Shown piece by piece: positions 36,048 to 45,118 of a stretch of DNA of 64,000 nucleotides; the first letter of the stretch is position 1, and each line of letters opens with the position of its first letter. Both the position numbers and the translations under genes were made by a program. The notes under the pieces are model-generated. The model was not told where the DNA came from. It worked only from the letters and a program-made list of their open reading frames with translations, and ran no database searches. The DNA comes from Bacillus sp. CECT 9360 (GTDB taxonomy: Bacteria; Bacillota; Bacilli; Bacillales; DSM-1321), in NCBI RefSeq assembly GCF_918741275.1, contig NZ_CAKKNA010000016.1, forward strand, positions 1 to 64,000, read 5' to 3'.

Positions 36048-39000
36048 TTGAATTCAATTATTAAGTTTTCTTTAAAGAATAAACTGGCGATATGGCTTTT
36101 AACGATCATTATTACCATTGCCGGCTTATACTCTGGATTGAATATGAAATTAGAAACGCTGCCGAGTATCTCCACACCGGTGATAAGCATTTCTTCCGTA
36201 TACCCTGGAGCGGTGCCTGATGAGGTTTCGGAAAAGATTACCGATCCTATTGAGAAGAGGGTCAGTAATCTATCTGGAGTTGATGTAGTGAGCTCTACTT
36301 CAATGGCGAATTTCTCATCTATTCAAATCGAATACAACTTTGATAAGGATATGGATGAGGCTGTTGATGAAGCTAAGGAGGCAATAGGGAGCATTGAGTT
36401 CCCTGAAGGAGCACAAGAACCAAATGTCTCTAGAATAGACATAGATGCATTTCCTGTTGCAGCACTTAGCGCAACAAATGAAAATGTAGATCTAGCTGAA
36501 TTAACGAAACAAGTGGAAGAAAACTTAGTACCTAAGCTTGAAGGATTAGACGGAGTATCGACTGTTGCCATTTCTGGACAGCAAGTGGAAGAAGCCGTTT
36601 TAACATATGACAAAGAAAAAATGGCTCAATACGGATTGGATGAACAAACCGTTAAAGGAATTGTTCAAGGCTCAAATGTATCCTTCCCTCTTGGACTCTT
36701 TAATTTCGCGGATAGCGAAAAAACCATTGTCGTTGATGGAAATATTACAACCCTGGATGATTTAAAGAATATTGAAATCCCTGTTATCCCTGCCGCACCA
36801 CAAGGCATGCCAGGTACAGCCGGGCAGAGCGCGCCACAAGGACCGGCCGCTCCTAATGCAGGCGGGCAAAGTCAGATGAACCAGGCACCGCCGGGACCAG
36901 CAGCAAGTCCGGGGCAGTCACAAGCTCCGCAAATGGAAAAAGTAAAGCTTTCTGAGATAGCGGATGTCGAGATCGTAGGTAAAGCAGAATCCGTTTCCAG
37001 AACGAACGGACAGGAATCCATTGGCATACAAGTAACAAAGTCACCTGAGGCCAATACGGTTGATGTTGTAAATGCTGTCAAAGATGAAATCAAACAGTTT
37101 GAAAAAGAATATGATGGTGCAGAGATTCATACCACATTGGATCAAGGAAAGCCGATTGAAGAAGCAGTAACAACAATGCTTGAAAAAGCGATTATCGGTG
37201 GAGTTTTTGCCGTGCTGATCATTCTTCTATTCTTAAGGAACTTCAGATCAACGATTATCTCTGTTGTTTCCATTCCATTGTCTTTACTTATGGCCATTCT
37301 TGTTTTGAAACAAATGGACATTACCCTGAACATCATGACACTGGGTGCCATGACTGTTGCAATTGGGCGTGTTATAGATGACTCGATTGTTGTCGTTGAG
37401 AATATTTATCGGAGAATGTCTCTATCCGGTGAACAATTAAAAGGAAAAGAACTGATTCGGGCGGCAACGAAAGAAATGTTTATCCCAATCCTTTCTTCAA
37501 CCATTGTAACAGTGGCCGTTTTCTTGCCATTAGGACTTGTTCAAGGACCAGTCGGGGAATTATTTCTCCCATTTGCTTTGACAATCGTCTTCGCCCTGCT
37601 CGCTTCATTAGTGGTGGCCGTTACGATTGTACCAGCGATGGCCCACTCTTTATTTAAAAAGGGCTTAAAAGGTAAATCCCACGAGAACAAACCAGGAAGG
37701 CTGTCTGGCTTTTACCGTAAAGTGTTAACTTGGTCATTGAACCATAAACTGATTACATTTGGATTAGCAATCGTCCTCTTGGTTTCAAGTTTATTCCTCG
37801 TTCCAGTCATCGGGGTAAGCTTTATACCAGCTGAGGAAGAAAAAACGATGATTATCACATATAAGCCTGCTCCAGGAGAAAAGTTAGAAGATATTGAAGC
37901 AGCAACTGAACAATCAGAGAAATACTTTATGGATAGAAAAAACGTTGATTCGATCCAATACACGATCGGTGGAGAAAATCCAATGACTATGGGTCCTGAT
38001 AATTCAGCGTTGTTCTATGTGATGTATGACCCGGATACAGAGAATTTTGAGAAAGAAAAAGAGAAAGTAATCCAAGATCTTCAAGATTTCTCTTCACAAG
38101 GTGAATGGAAATCACAAGACTTTACTGGTGCCGGTGCAAGTAACGAGCTGAGCTTGAATGTATACGGCAATAATATCGAGCAAATTCAGCCAATCGTTGA
38201 AGAAACAATGAGCATCCTTGAAGATCACGATGACTTGAAAGATGTGGATTCCAGTATCTCTGAGTCCTATGATCAATACACGATTGTTGCTAATCAGGAA
38301 AAGCTAAGTGATTTAGGCATTACGGCCGCTCAGATTGGTATGGCACTATCAAATACCGGTGAACGCGAGACATTAACGACGATCAATAATGATGATAAAG
38401 AAGTTAATGTATATATTGACGCGCAAGCTGATCAATATGATGATAAACAGGATTTAGAAAATAAAACGATTACCTCCCCTCTTGGTATGGAGATTCAGCT
38501 TAAAGACGTAGTCGAAATCAAAGAAGGGAAATCATCTGATACGATAATGAAGCGGGATGGAAAAATCTATGCGTCAGTTTCCGCTAAAATCAAAACAGAT
38601 GATGTTTCAAAAGTAACAGCCGATGTGACAAAGGAAATTGAAGATATCGACCTGCCAGGAAGCGCAAGCATCTCATTCGGCGGAGTAACCGAACAAATTA
38701 ACGAATCGTTTACTCAGCTTGGATTAGCGATGTTAGCGGCAATCGCCATCGTATACTTGGTGTTAGTCATCACGTTCCATGGCGGCCTGGCACCGATAGC
38801 CATTCTCTTCTCACTACCATTCACAATTATCGGCGGACTATTGGGCTTGCTCATCGCTGGTGAAACCATTAGTGTTTCTGCCCTTATCGGAGCATTAATG
38901 CTGATAGGAATCGTCGTGACAAATGCGATTGTCTTAATTGACCGAGTTATTCACAAGGAGGAAGCCGGCAGCTCGACAAGAGAAGCTTTGCTGGAAGCCG

Positions 39001-39224
39001 GGGAGACACGTCTCCGTCCGATCTTGATGACGGCAATCGCTACTGTTGGAGCATTAATCCCGCTGGCAATTGGATCGGGTGGCGGTGGACTTGTTTCGAA
39101 AGGACTTGGCGTTACTGTTATTGGCGGGCTAATAAGCTCTACACTTTTAACACTTGTCATTGTTCCGGTCGTATACGAATTCATCACTAAATTCCGCAAA
39201 AAGAAAGAAACAGAAGCAGAATAA
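36048..39224 (+). CDS. RND-family efflux transporter (SwrC/AcrB type)
   Basis: A 1058-residue inner-membrane transporter with 12 membrane segments and two large extracytoplasmic loops. GAMTVAIGRVIDDSIVVVEN near 437-456 is the conserved segment IV Asp motif. Start TTG at 36048 after GGAGGG. Odd feature: residues ~248-297 are a Pro/Gly/Gln/Ala-rich linker (PQGMPGTAGQSAPQGPAAPN and onward) inserted in the first porter loop. In B. subtilis SwrC secretes surfactin; the substrate here is unknown. Confidence 0.92.
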   Translation: MNSIIKFSLKNKLAIWLLTIIITIAGLYSGLNMKLETLPSISTPVISISSVYPGAVPDEVSEKITDPIEKRVSNLSGVDVVSSTSMANFSSIQIEYNFDKDMDEAVDEAKEAIGSIEFPEGAQEPNVSRIDIDAFPVAALSATNENVDLAELTKQVEENLVPKLEGLDGVSTVAISGQQVEEAVLTYDKEKMAQYGLDEQTVKGIVQGSNVSFPLGLFNFADSEKTIVVDGNITTLDDLKNIEIPVIPAAPQGMPGTAGQSAPQGPAAPNAGGQSQMNQAPPGPAASPGQSQAPQMEKVKLSEIADVEIVGKAESVSRTNGQESIGIQVTKSPEANTVDVVNAVKDEIKQFEKEYDGAEIHTTLDQGKPIEEAVTTMLEKAIIGGVFAVLIILLFLRNFRSTIISVVSIPLSLLMAILVLKQMDITLNIMTLGAMTVAIGRVIDDSIVVVENIYRRMSLSGEQLKGKELIRAATKEMFIPILSSTIVTVAVFLPLGLVQGPVGELFLPFALTIVFALLASLVVAVTIVPAMAHSLFKKGLKGKSHENKPGRLSGFYRKVLTWSLNHKLITFGLAIVLLVSSLFLVPVIGVSFIPAEEEKTMIITYKPAPGEKLEDIEAATEQSEKYFMDRKNVDSIQYTIGGENPMTMGPDNSALFYVMYDPDTENFEKEKEKVIQDLQDFSSQGEWKSQDFTGAGASNELSLNVYGNNIEQIQPIVEETMSILEDHDDLKDVDSSISESYDQYTIVANQEKLSDLGITAAQIGMALSNTGERETLTTINNDDKEVNVYIDAQADQYDDKQDLENKTITSPLGMEIQLKDVVEIKEGKSSDTIMKRDGKIYASVSAKIKTDDVSKVTADVTKEIEDIDLPGSASISFGGVTEQINESFTQLGLAMLAAIAIVYLVLVITFHGGLAPIAILFSLPFTIIGGLLGLLIAGETISVSALIGALMLIGIVVTNAIVLIDRVIHKEEAGSSTREALLEAGETRLRPILMTAIATVGALIPLAIGSGGGGLVSKGLGVTVIGGLISSTLLTLVIVPVVYEFITKFRKKKETEAE

Positions 39225-39235
39225 TATAAGTCAGC

Positions 39236-39266
39236 AAAAGGGGCCCCATCAGCGGCCCCTTTTTTG
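39236..39266. terminator. terminator between the RND gene and speD
   Basis: AAAAGGGGCC and GGCCCCTTTT form a perfect stem around CCATCAGC. T and A runs on both sides let it serve both convergent genes. Confidence 0.9.
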
Positions 39267-39279
39267 TATGCATTTTTTC

Positions 39280-40098
39280 TTAATCAAACGTTTGATTAAT
39301 ATTCTTCCCATAAAATATTTCATCCATTTCTATTTTCAATCTCTCCGTTATCTCTTCTATCTCCTCTGGTTGAAGCTTTTCCTTTGTGTACCCGAATAGA
39401 TAGTTGTTTAGATCAAACTCTTTCAACTTACATTTCGTGTGAAAAATATTTTCTTGATAGACGTTTACATCAATCATGTCATATATGCTTTTTATACTCT
39501 CTGGGATGTAATTTTGGATAGAAGTAATATCGTGGTCAATAAATAGCTTGTGACCGCTAATATCTCTCGTAAAGCCCCGGACCCTGTAATCAATCGTCAT
39601 AATATCTGTATCAAACGAATGAATCAGATAATTCAGCGCTTTAAGCGGTGAAATCTCCCCACATGTAGAGACGTCAATATCCGCTCTGAACGTACTGATC
39701 CCTTCATCTGGATGATACTCAGGATACGTATGAACCGTTATATGGCTTTTATCCAACTGCATAACAACCGAATCCGGAAGAGGTCCGGGCGATTCATCGT
39801 ATGATTCAGTCGGAACTTCCACAATCGGACCCTCCGAAACCAAAATGGTGACACTTGCTCCCTGTGGCACATAATCCTGTTTAGCAATATTTAATACATG
39901 CGCCCCAATAATATCCGATACCGTTTTTAAAATTTTCGTTAATCTGTCTGCATTGTATTGTTCATCTATGTATTCGAGATAGGCTTCACGTTCTTCTTTT
40001 GTCCTTGTATAGCAAATGTCATACATATTAAAGCTTAATGATTTTGTCAGATTATTAAATCCATGCAATTCGATACGCTGCTCTGATGTTAGTCCCAT
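39280..40098 (-). CDS. speD: S-adenosylmethionine decarboxylase proenzyme (E. coli-type SpeD)
   Basis: A 272-residue SpeD of the longer, E. coli-like class, not the short ~125-residue class typical of B. subtilis. Self-cleavage occurs at the Lys-Ser bond in [13 protein letters not shown] (near 115) to create the pyruvoyl group. [15 protein letters not shown] holds the other catalytic Cys. It supplies decarboxylated AdoMet for spermidine synthesis. potABCD at 54048-57831 imports polyamines. Confidence 0.94.
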   Translation of the reverse strand: MGLTSEQRIELHGFNNLTKSLSFNMYDICYTRTKEEREAYLEYIDEQYNADRLTKILKTVSDIIGAHVLNIAKQDYVPQGASVTILVSEGPIVEVPTESYDESPGPLPDSVVMQLDKSHITVHTYPEYHPDEGISTFRADIDVSTCGEISPLKALNYLIHSFDTDIMTIDYRVRGFTRDISGHKLFIDHDITSIQNYIPESIKSIYDMIDVNVYQENIFHTKCKLKEFDLNNYLFGYTKEKLQPEEIEEITERLKIEMDEIFYGKNINQTFD

Positions 40099-40233
40099 GG
40101 TTTACTTCCCCTTATTCATTATTGATGTCCCAAACCTAAATATTTTTATGATACCCATTGATATTGGGACTTACTCGACTTATTGGGTTTCAGAATACGG
40201 TAAGGTGTAGGAAAAAATTGAGGAGGCGTTATT

Positions 40234-40536
40234 TTGAATTACCATAATGTAAATCCTGAAGAACAGAACACATTTCCAAACGACTTTAATTACGCTGGAC
40301 AAATAGATGAAAGGCAACAACAACAGTCTTATTATTACCCACGCCCTCGTCCTAGGCCACGCCCTAGACCAAGACCATACTACCCTTACTACCCTTACTA
40401 CCCTTACTATCCTTATTACTACCCACGTCCACGTCCTTATTACCCTTGGTATGGATATGGTGGAGGTTATGGCGGTGGTTATGGCGGTGGATACGGAGGA
40501 TATGGTGGTGGATATGGAGACGACTACAATGATTAA
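40234..40536 (+). CDS. low-complexity Tyr/Pro/Arg/Gly-rich protein, coat-like
   Basis: A 100-residue protein. After a ~30-residue acidic/Gln start, it has repeated PRPRPR, then YYPYYPYYPYYP blocks, then GGGYGGGYGG repeats, and ends DDYND. No signal peptide is seen. The TTG start is preceded by GAGGAGGCG. Tyr/Gly-rich proteins of this form are common among spore coat proteins, where tyrosines can be cross-linked. The role is only an inference. Confidence 0.75.
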   Translation: MNYHNVNPEEQNTFPNDFNYAGQIDERQQQQSYYYPRPRPRPRPRPRPYYPYYPYYPYYPYYYPRPRPYYPWYGYGGGYGGGYGGGYGGYGGGYGDDYND

Positions 40537-40562
40537 TTGTCAAGGGCTCCTAAGGCAATAAG

Positions 40563-40593
40563 AAAAACCGTCCGTTGACTCGGACGGTTTTTA
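40563..40593 (+). terminator. terminator after the Tyr/Gly-rich gene
   Basis: AAAAACCGTCCG and CGGACGGTTTTT pair around TTGACT. Confidence 0.92.
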
Positions 40594-40675
40594 CTTTGGT
40601 TACTGTTCTTGAACTAAAAAAATGTCCACTATTTCGGGTCTTCGTTAAAAAGAAATTTTATCGATGTTCAACCCG

Positions 40676-40705
40676 TTGACATAGTGTTCAACCAGATGCT
40701 ACTAT
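40676..40705 (+). promoter_or_regulatory. candidate promoter of the esterase gene, with a two-copy 20-bp repeat
   Basis: TTGACA (40676-40681), 18 bases, TACTAT (40700-40705). GTTCAACC occurs at 40666 and again at 40686, exactly 20 bases apart, so the -35 lies between two copies of a possible operator or short keyword array. Confidence 0.45.
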
Positions 40706-40808
40706 TAAAACCAAGTAAATCAATAGGAATAATTAATTTATCTAAATAAAATATGGCTCATACTATTAAATTATTACTCCCACTCTACTGTTTGAAAGGA
40801 GATTTCAC

Positions 40809-41564
40809 ATGACTACAACACAAGTAATCCCTGGTGCTGAACCTTACTTTATTTCCGGCAATTCTGCCGGAATCCTGATCATCCATGGCTTTAATGGGAC
40901 CCCGCAGAGCATGGAATATCTGGGCAAGAAATTTTCCAACCAAGGCTTTACTGTCTACTCGTTAAGGTTAAAAGGGCACGGTACACATGAGGAAGAAATG
41001 GAGTCATGCAGCTATCAGGATTGGATCGAAAATGTTGCAGCAGGATATTCCCGGTTAAAACAAACATGCAGCAACATTTATGTAATCGGTCAATCGATGG
41101 GTGGGGCTTTGGCTCTGGACTTGGCTGGTGAGGTTGATTGCGATGGCGTTATAGCCATAAACGCCGCTTTGCAGGTCCCTGATTATGAACCTTACAGAAA
41201 TTTTACCGCTCCACGGTTCATTCCGGATGAAAAACCCGATATCAACGATGGCGACGCTTTCGAAATCACTTACCCACAGGTTCCGATCAAAGCGATTAAT
41301 GAACTTCTTTCATTGATGGACAGAGTTAAAAAAGCGTTGCACAAAGTATATTGTCCGGTTCTTTTATTTCATTCTCCCGAGGATCATGTTGTACCTGAAC
41401 ATTGTTCTTATGAAATCTACCATCTTGTCTCTTCAAAAGAAAAGCATATGGTCTCACTTAATCATTCTTATCATGTCGCATCACTTGATTATGACAAAGA
41501 TAAAATCGCTGAAGCTGTCCTTTCTTTTTTGAAAGACCGGGGCGAGGACATTCTTGTTTCATAA
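40809..41564 (+). CDS. alpha/beta hydrolase, carboxylesterase/monoacylglycerol lipase type (Est30-like)
   Basis: A 251-residue hydrolase. The nucleophile is Ser96 in GQSMGG, the acid Asp192 in HSPEDHVV and the base His222 in NHSYHV. The oxyanion HGFNGTP is near 26. The length fits the Geobacillus Est30/carboxylesterase family acting on short acyl esters. Ribosome site GAAAGGAG. Confidence 0.9.
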   Translation: MTTTQVIPGAEPYFISGNSAGILIIHGFNGTPQSMEYLGKKFSNQGFTVYSLRLKGHGTHEEEMESCSYQDWIENVAAGYSRLKQTCSNIYVIGQSMGGALALDLAGEVDCDGVIAINAALQVPDYEPYRNFTAPRFIPDEKPDINDGDAFEITYPQVPIKAINELLSLMDRVKKALHKVYCPVLLFHSPEDHVVPEHCSYEIYHLVSSKEKHMVSLNHSYHVASLDYDKDKIAEAVLSFLKDRGEDILVS

Positions 41565-41609
41565 CATAAGCTTATCCTTAAATGGTTTCTATTTCCTTTT
41601 CCTTATGGC

Positions 41610-41634
41610 GTTTATCTATGAGCGGCACGGGTAT
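41610..41634 (+). promoter_or_regulatory. SigB-type promoter of the csbD-like gene
   Basis: GTTTAT (41610-41615), 13 bases, GGGTAT (41629-41634). This is nearly the SigB consensus and lies 32 bases before the csbD-like start codon. Confidence 0.85.
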
Positions 41635-41666
41635 TGGTATAGTAACAACTTTAAGGAGGAGTCATG

Positions 41667-41831
41667 ATGAACGATTTATCTGATAAAGTAAAAAGCACGG
41701 TCAACAAGGTGAAAGGTGAAGCAAAGGATCAGACCGGTAATGCGAAGAATGATCCTGGGCTTCAAGCTGAAGGAAAAATGGATAAATTAAAAGGAAATAT
41801 CCAAGAAGAAATCAGCAAGCTAAAAAAATGA
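41667..41831 (+). CDS. csbD: CsbD-family general stress protein (54 aa)
   Basis: A 54-residue Lys/Glu-rich, disordered-looking protein: MNDLSDKVKSTVNKVKGEAK, then DQTGN and ISKLKK at the end, matching the CsbD family. I use the second of two adjacent ATGs (41667) because AGGAGGA then sits 6 bases away. CsbD in B. subtilis is SigB-controlled. The SigB-type promoter here supports the same control. Confidence 0.9.
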   Translation: MNDLSDKVKSTVNKVKGEAKDQTGNAKNDPGLQAEGKMDKLKGNIQEEISKLKK

Positions 41832-41834
41832 TCC

Positions 41835-41890
41835 AAAAAGTACCCTATAGAGTAGACTTTTTATAATTGTCTACTCTATAGGGTACTTTT
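41835..41890 (+). terminator. terminator after csbD
   Basis: AAAGTACCCTATAGAGTAGA and its full complement form an 18-bp stem around a ~10-base loop, then TTTTATT. One of the strongest hairpins in the window. Confidence 0.92.
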
Positions 41891-41944
41891 ATTATCCAAA
41901 CCGGGACTTTACAAAGAGTACATTTCATACCCCCTGCAGTCTTT

Positions 41945-43252
41945 TTATATCTCTGACCCTATACTTTCCACTTCTACATAAAGAATATGATGGCCATCTA
42001 ATTCTTTCACTTTAAATAGATATCCGCCAAACTCTAAGACATCATCCATTTGGACATCAGACTTTTCGGTGAGGATCCAACCTCCCAATGTATCAATATC
42101 CTGTTCAGGCATTTCAATTCCAAGTGTATCACTAACTTCATGGATGAGCATCTTTGCGTCAAAAATATAATGGTTTTCTTTTAGTTTTTGAATGAGCGGC
42201 CGTTCATCCTGGTCAAATTCGTCACGGATTTCCCCGACAATTTCCTCCAATATATCTTCAACCGTCACAAGGCCTGCTGTCCCACCGTACTCATCTGATA
42301 AGATCGCCATATGCGTACCCTCTTTTTGCATCTTCAAGAGCAAATCATGAATGGGACTCTTCTCAAGCACTCGAATAATAGGTGTCATAAAATCCTCTAC
42401 CTTTAAGGTAGCTGCGTTCTTTTCGGTAATGGTAGCTATATAAAGAGTTTTAATATTTACCATACCGATAACATTGTCTTTATCGCCATCCGTAACTGGG
42501 TAGCGGGTAAACTTTTCTTTTTGGATGATATCAATGATTTCTGGAAGATGTATATCCTTTTCAATCGTTATCATGGCCGTACGCGGAACCATGATTTCCT
42601 TAGCAATTCTTTCATCGAATTCAAAGATTTTATTTACATACTTGAATTCAGACTGGTTGATTTCACCGCTTTCGTAACTATCCGACAAAATCATCCGAAG
42701 CTCTTCCTCAGAATGTGCTACTTCCTTTTCGGAGGCCGGTTTCAAACCAAATAGACCAGTTAAAACTCTTGCCGAACCATTTAATACCCAAATAAAAGGA
42801 AACAGAATACGGTAAAACAAGATTAACGGTTTAGCGAACAACAATGTAATTTGTTCAGCTTTTTGAATGGCCGCCGTTTTTGGTGCCAATTCCCCGACAA
42901 CAACATGAATGTAAGTCATGAAGAAAAACGCAATGAAAAAAGATAAAAGATGAGCAGCAGAATCATTTAGCTCCATTCTTTCAAAAAGGGGACGGAATAA
43001 TTGCTCTACTGTCGGTTCACCAAGCCAACCAAGTCCTAAAGCGGTCACTGTAATGCCCAATCGACAAGCTGACAAGTACTCATCTAAACGAGTAGTGACT
43101 TTCTTTGCCGCAAGTGCATTTCTGTGGCCTTCTTCTACCAATTGATTAATTCGGGAACTTCTTACCTTTACAATCGCAAACTCTGAAGCTACGAAAAAAG
43201 CTGTCAAAGCGATCAAAATGACTACCATTACTAGTTTTATTGCTATGTCCAA
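41945..43252 (-). CDS. CNNM/CorC-type transporter (hemolysin family, MpfA/YhdP-like)
   Basis: A 435-residue protein: DUF21/CNNM membrane domain (about 1-190), two CBS domains (about 210-335; [34 protein letters not shown]), then a CorC/HlyC domain (about 350-430). B. subtilis MpfA of this family exports Mg2+. The start appears to be TTG at 43252. An in-frame TAG lies only six codons upstream, yet no good ribosome site precedes it. Confidence 0.88.
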   Translation of the reverse strand: MDIAIKLVMVVILIALTAFFVASEFAIVKVRSSRINQLVEEGHRNALAAKKVTTRLDEYLSACRLGITVTALGLGWLGEPTVEQLFRPLFERMELNDSAAHLLSFFIAFFFMTYIHVVVGELAPKTAAIQKAEQITLLFAKPLILFYRILFPFIWVLNGSARVLTGLFGLKPASEKEVAHSEEELRMILSDSYESGEINQSEFKYVNKIFEFDERIAKEIMVPRTAMITIEKDIHLPEIIDIIQKEKFTRYPVTDGDKDNVIGMVNIKTLYIATITEKNAATLKVEDFMTPIIRVLEKSPIHDLLLKMQKEGTHMAILSDEYGGTAGLVTVEDILEEIVGEIRDEFDQDERPLIQKLKENHYIFDAKMLIHEVSDTLGIEMPEQDIDTLGGWILTEKSDVQMDDVLEFGGYLFKVKELDGHHILYVEVESIGSEI

Positions 43253-43335
43253 TGTATTAGGGAAGACCTATGAATCAAATTCGTTCAACGTTGATTCGCC
43301 TTGAGGTCCTTCCCAGGCACCTCCTACAATGCGGA
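43253..43335 (-). promoter_or_regulatory. structured leader before the CNNM transporter
   Basis: On the minus strand GGAAGGACCT pairs with AGGTCTTCC, and inside it GAATCAA pairs with TTGATTC, leaving a 12-base loop. The hairpin ends ~11 bases before the TTG start. The only strong AGGAGG lies upstream of the hairpin (about 43320), ~70 bases from the start. It does not match the M-box as I know it. The rest of this 329-base gap holds a terminator and nothing else visible. Confidence 0.5.
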
Positions 43336-43466
43336 AATTAATATTCTAACGATACAGAAGCATCTTTTTTCAGTTCTCCCTTTAATATTATACCGAATGC
43401 TGTCGACACGCACGAATTTTTTGGCTAAAGGCTGAACATATTGGAAGTCTTTGATACATCTACATG

Positions 43467-43501
43467 AAAAAACCGACCTTCCGAAAAACCGGAAAATCGG
43501 T
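43467..43501 (-). terminator. terminator after the small zinc protein gene
   Basis: On the minus strand ACCGATTTTCCGG pairs with CCGAAGGTCGGT-like bases and ends in TTTTTTC. Confidence 0.75.
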
Positions 43502-43581
43502 GCCTTGGATAGAAGTATTTAGAATGAATGCGGAAAGATAGGACATATAAGCAGAGCTTCTAAAAAATCTAGTCGTATGGA

Positions 43582-43701
43582 TTATTTCTTCGATTTCCCG
43601 TTATGCCGGTCTCTTACAATCTTTGGACCGCAATCACAGAGGATCGAATGTTTTAATTTCTTCAAAGGTTTACCGCATGTATCACATATCTTTGTTTGCA
43701 T
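43582..43701 (-). CDS. small two-Cys-pair (zinc-ribbon-like) protein, 39 aa
   Basis: A 39-residue protein beginning MQTKICDTCGKPLKKLKHS and containing CDCGPKIV. The CDTCG and CDCG pairs could bind zinc. GGAGG lies 6 bases before the ATG and a terminator follows, so it is a plausible gene. Function unknown. Confidence 0.75.
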   Translation of the reverse strand: MQTKICDTCGKPLKKLKHSILCDCGPKIVRDRHNGKSKK

Positions 43702-43948
43702 GTTATTTCCTCCAAACCATTTCATATAGTTTTAGATTAGTAGTTTAAGATTTATATTAGTTCATTTCCTTATACATTTATTATACGCTTTTTAAAATTA
43801 TAATCAATATTTATTTATAATTATTATAAATAAAATTAGTGACAATCTTTTCACTTATTTATTACAAGCATTTATCTTCACAAAGCATCTTTTAGTCTAT
43901 AAAATAAGAGATACCTATAAAACCTATTAGAAAGGTAGGAATTATTGT

Positions 43949-44380
43949 ATGGAAAATGAAATGCGTACGGTTCCACGTCCTCTTGTCAGAACTAATCAAT
44001 GGTTTATTGTATTAAGTGTTGTTTTAACTTGGGTTACCGGTCAGGAATGGATTCTTGCTATTCCACTCCTTGCAGGAATATCCGGTTTGTTTTTTCACTA
44101 CAATCCCGTCATGCGTTTCGCCAAGTTATTCTTAAAAAAGAAGCCTTCTGAATATATTCCCGAAGAATATGACCAGCAGCAATTTAATCAGGCCATATCC
44201 GTTATCTGCCTGGCTCTTGGACTTGTCGGTTATGTAATGGACTGGACCTTTCTTGCCTATACTTTTACAATCATGGTAGCACTGGCAGCTTTTGTAGCGA
44301 TCCTCGGATTTTGCATCGGTTGTTTTATTCGCTTCCAGTGGAAACAATATATCTATCGCAGATCGATCCGGCAGTCATAA
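43949..44380 (+). CDS. DUF4395-family membrane protein
   Basis: A 143-residue protein with four membrane segments in two pairs (about 17-50 and 84-130). It starts ENEMRTVPRPLVRTNQW, a typical DUF4395 opening. GCFIRFQWKQ at the end places a short basic tail in the cytoplasm. Ribosome site AAAGGTAGG. The GDSL gene follows after 22 bases, probably co-transcribed. Function unknown. Confidence 0.82.
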   Translation: MENEMRTVPRPLVRTNQWFIVLSVVLTWVTGQEWILAIPLLAGISGLFFHYNPVMRFAKLFLKKKPSEYIPEEYDQQQFNQAISVICLALGLVGYVMDWTFLAYTFTIMVALAAFVAILGFCIGCFIRFQWKQYIYRRSIRQS

Positions 44381-44402
44381 TCAACGTTTGGGGTGAATCA
44401 CT

Positions 44403-45089
44403 ATGAAAATCATTTGTTTTGGAGACAGTCTGACACGGGGAATTTCCTTTGTAAAAGGAAGGCTCCGGATTTTAAAGGATAATTACCCTAACACTCTGGC
44501 TAAATTGGCAGAACCTTTTTCATCGGTCGAAATATTGAATAAAGGTGTATTTAATGATAATTCCGACCTGCTCGTGGATCGGATTGACAAAGACATCATT
44601 TCGGAACAACCGGATATCGTGTTAATAAGCGTCGGCGGTAATGACTGCAATTTCAAATGGGACGAGGTTGCTGAGCACCCTACCGGTACACATGAACCGA
44701 TCGTACCCCTTGAGCGCTATCTGCAAAATGTCACTTCAATGGTCAAAGAATTTCAAGAAAAGCACATAACACCTTTCTTGATCACGCTACCACCATTGGA
44801 TCCCGCCAGATACTACAGTTTTATCGCTGACAAGTTTGGCCCGTCGATTGGCCATTGGGTATCTAGCGTTGGCGGCATTGAGCATTGGCACGGTATGTAT
44901 AACCGCAAACTAAAAAAACTGGCCAAAGAATTGAACGTGGCGTTGATCGATGTCAGGACTTACATTAAATCCTCAGGAGATTTAGAAGAGTTGATCAGTG
45001 ATGACGGCATCCATCTCACTTCAGAAGGATACCGATGCATGAGCCAGGCAATTTTTAAGGATTTGAACACGTTCTTGAATGGAAAGTAA
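44403..45089 (+). CDS. SGNH/GDSL-family hydrolase
   Basis: A 228-residue hydrolase. Block I is CFGDSLTRG (nucleophile Ser), block III is VGGNDC, and block V is SDDGIHLTSEG (Asp and His). No signal peptide, so cytoplasmic. Likely an esterase or lysophospholipase; substrate unknown. Ribosome site GGGGTGA. Confidence 0.88.
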   Translation: MKIICFGDSLTRGISFVKGRLRILKDNYPNTLAKLAEPFSSVEILNKGVFNDNSDLLVDRIDKDIISEQPDIVLISVGGNDCNFKWDEVAEHPTGTHEPIVPLERYLQNVTSMVKEFQEKHITPFLITLPPLDPARYYSFIADKFGPSIGHWVSSVGGIEHWHGMYNRKLKKLAKELNVALIDVRTYIKSSGDLEELISDDGIHLTSEGYRCMSQAIFKDLNTFLNGK

Positions 45090-45091
45090 AC

Positions 45092-45118
45092 AGGCAAAGC
45101 GCTGGCTTTGCCTTTTTA
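45092..45118 (+). terminator. terminator after the GDSL gene
   Basis: AGGCAAAGC and GCTTTGCCT-like arms (GGCTTTGCCT) pair around CGCTG, then TTTTTATA. Confidence 0.82.

Noticed and set aside
43253-43400. M-box (Mg2+) riboswitch upstream of the CNNM gene
   Set aside because: The conserved M-box blocks that I know are absent; only a simple hairpin is visible.
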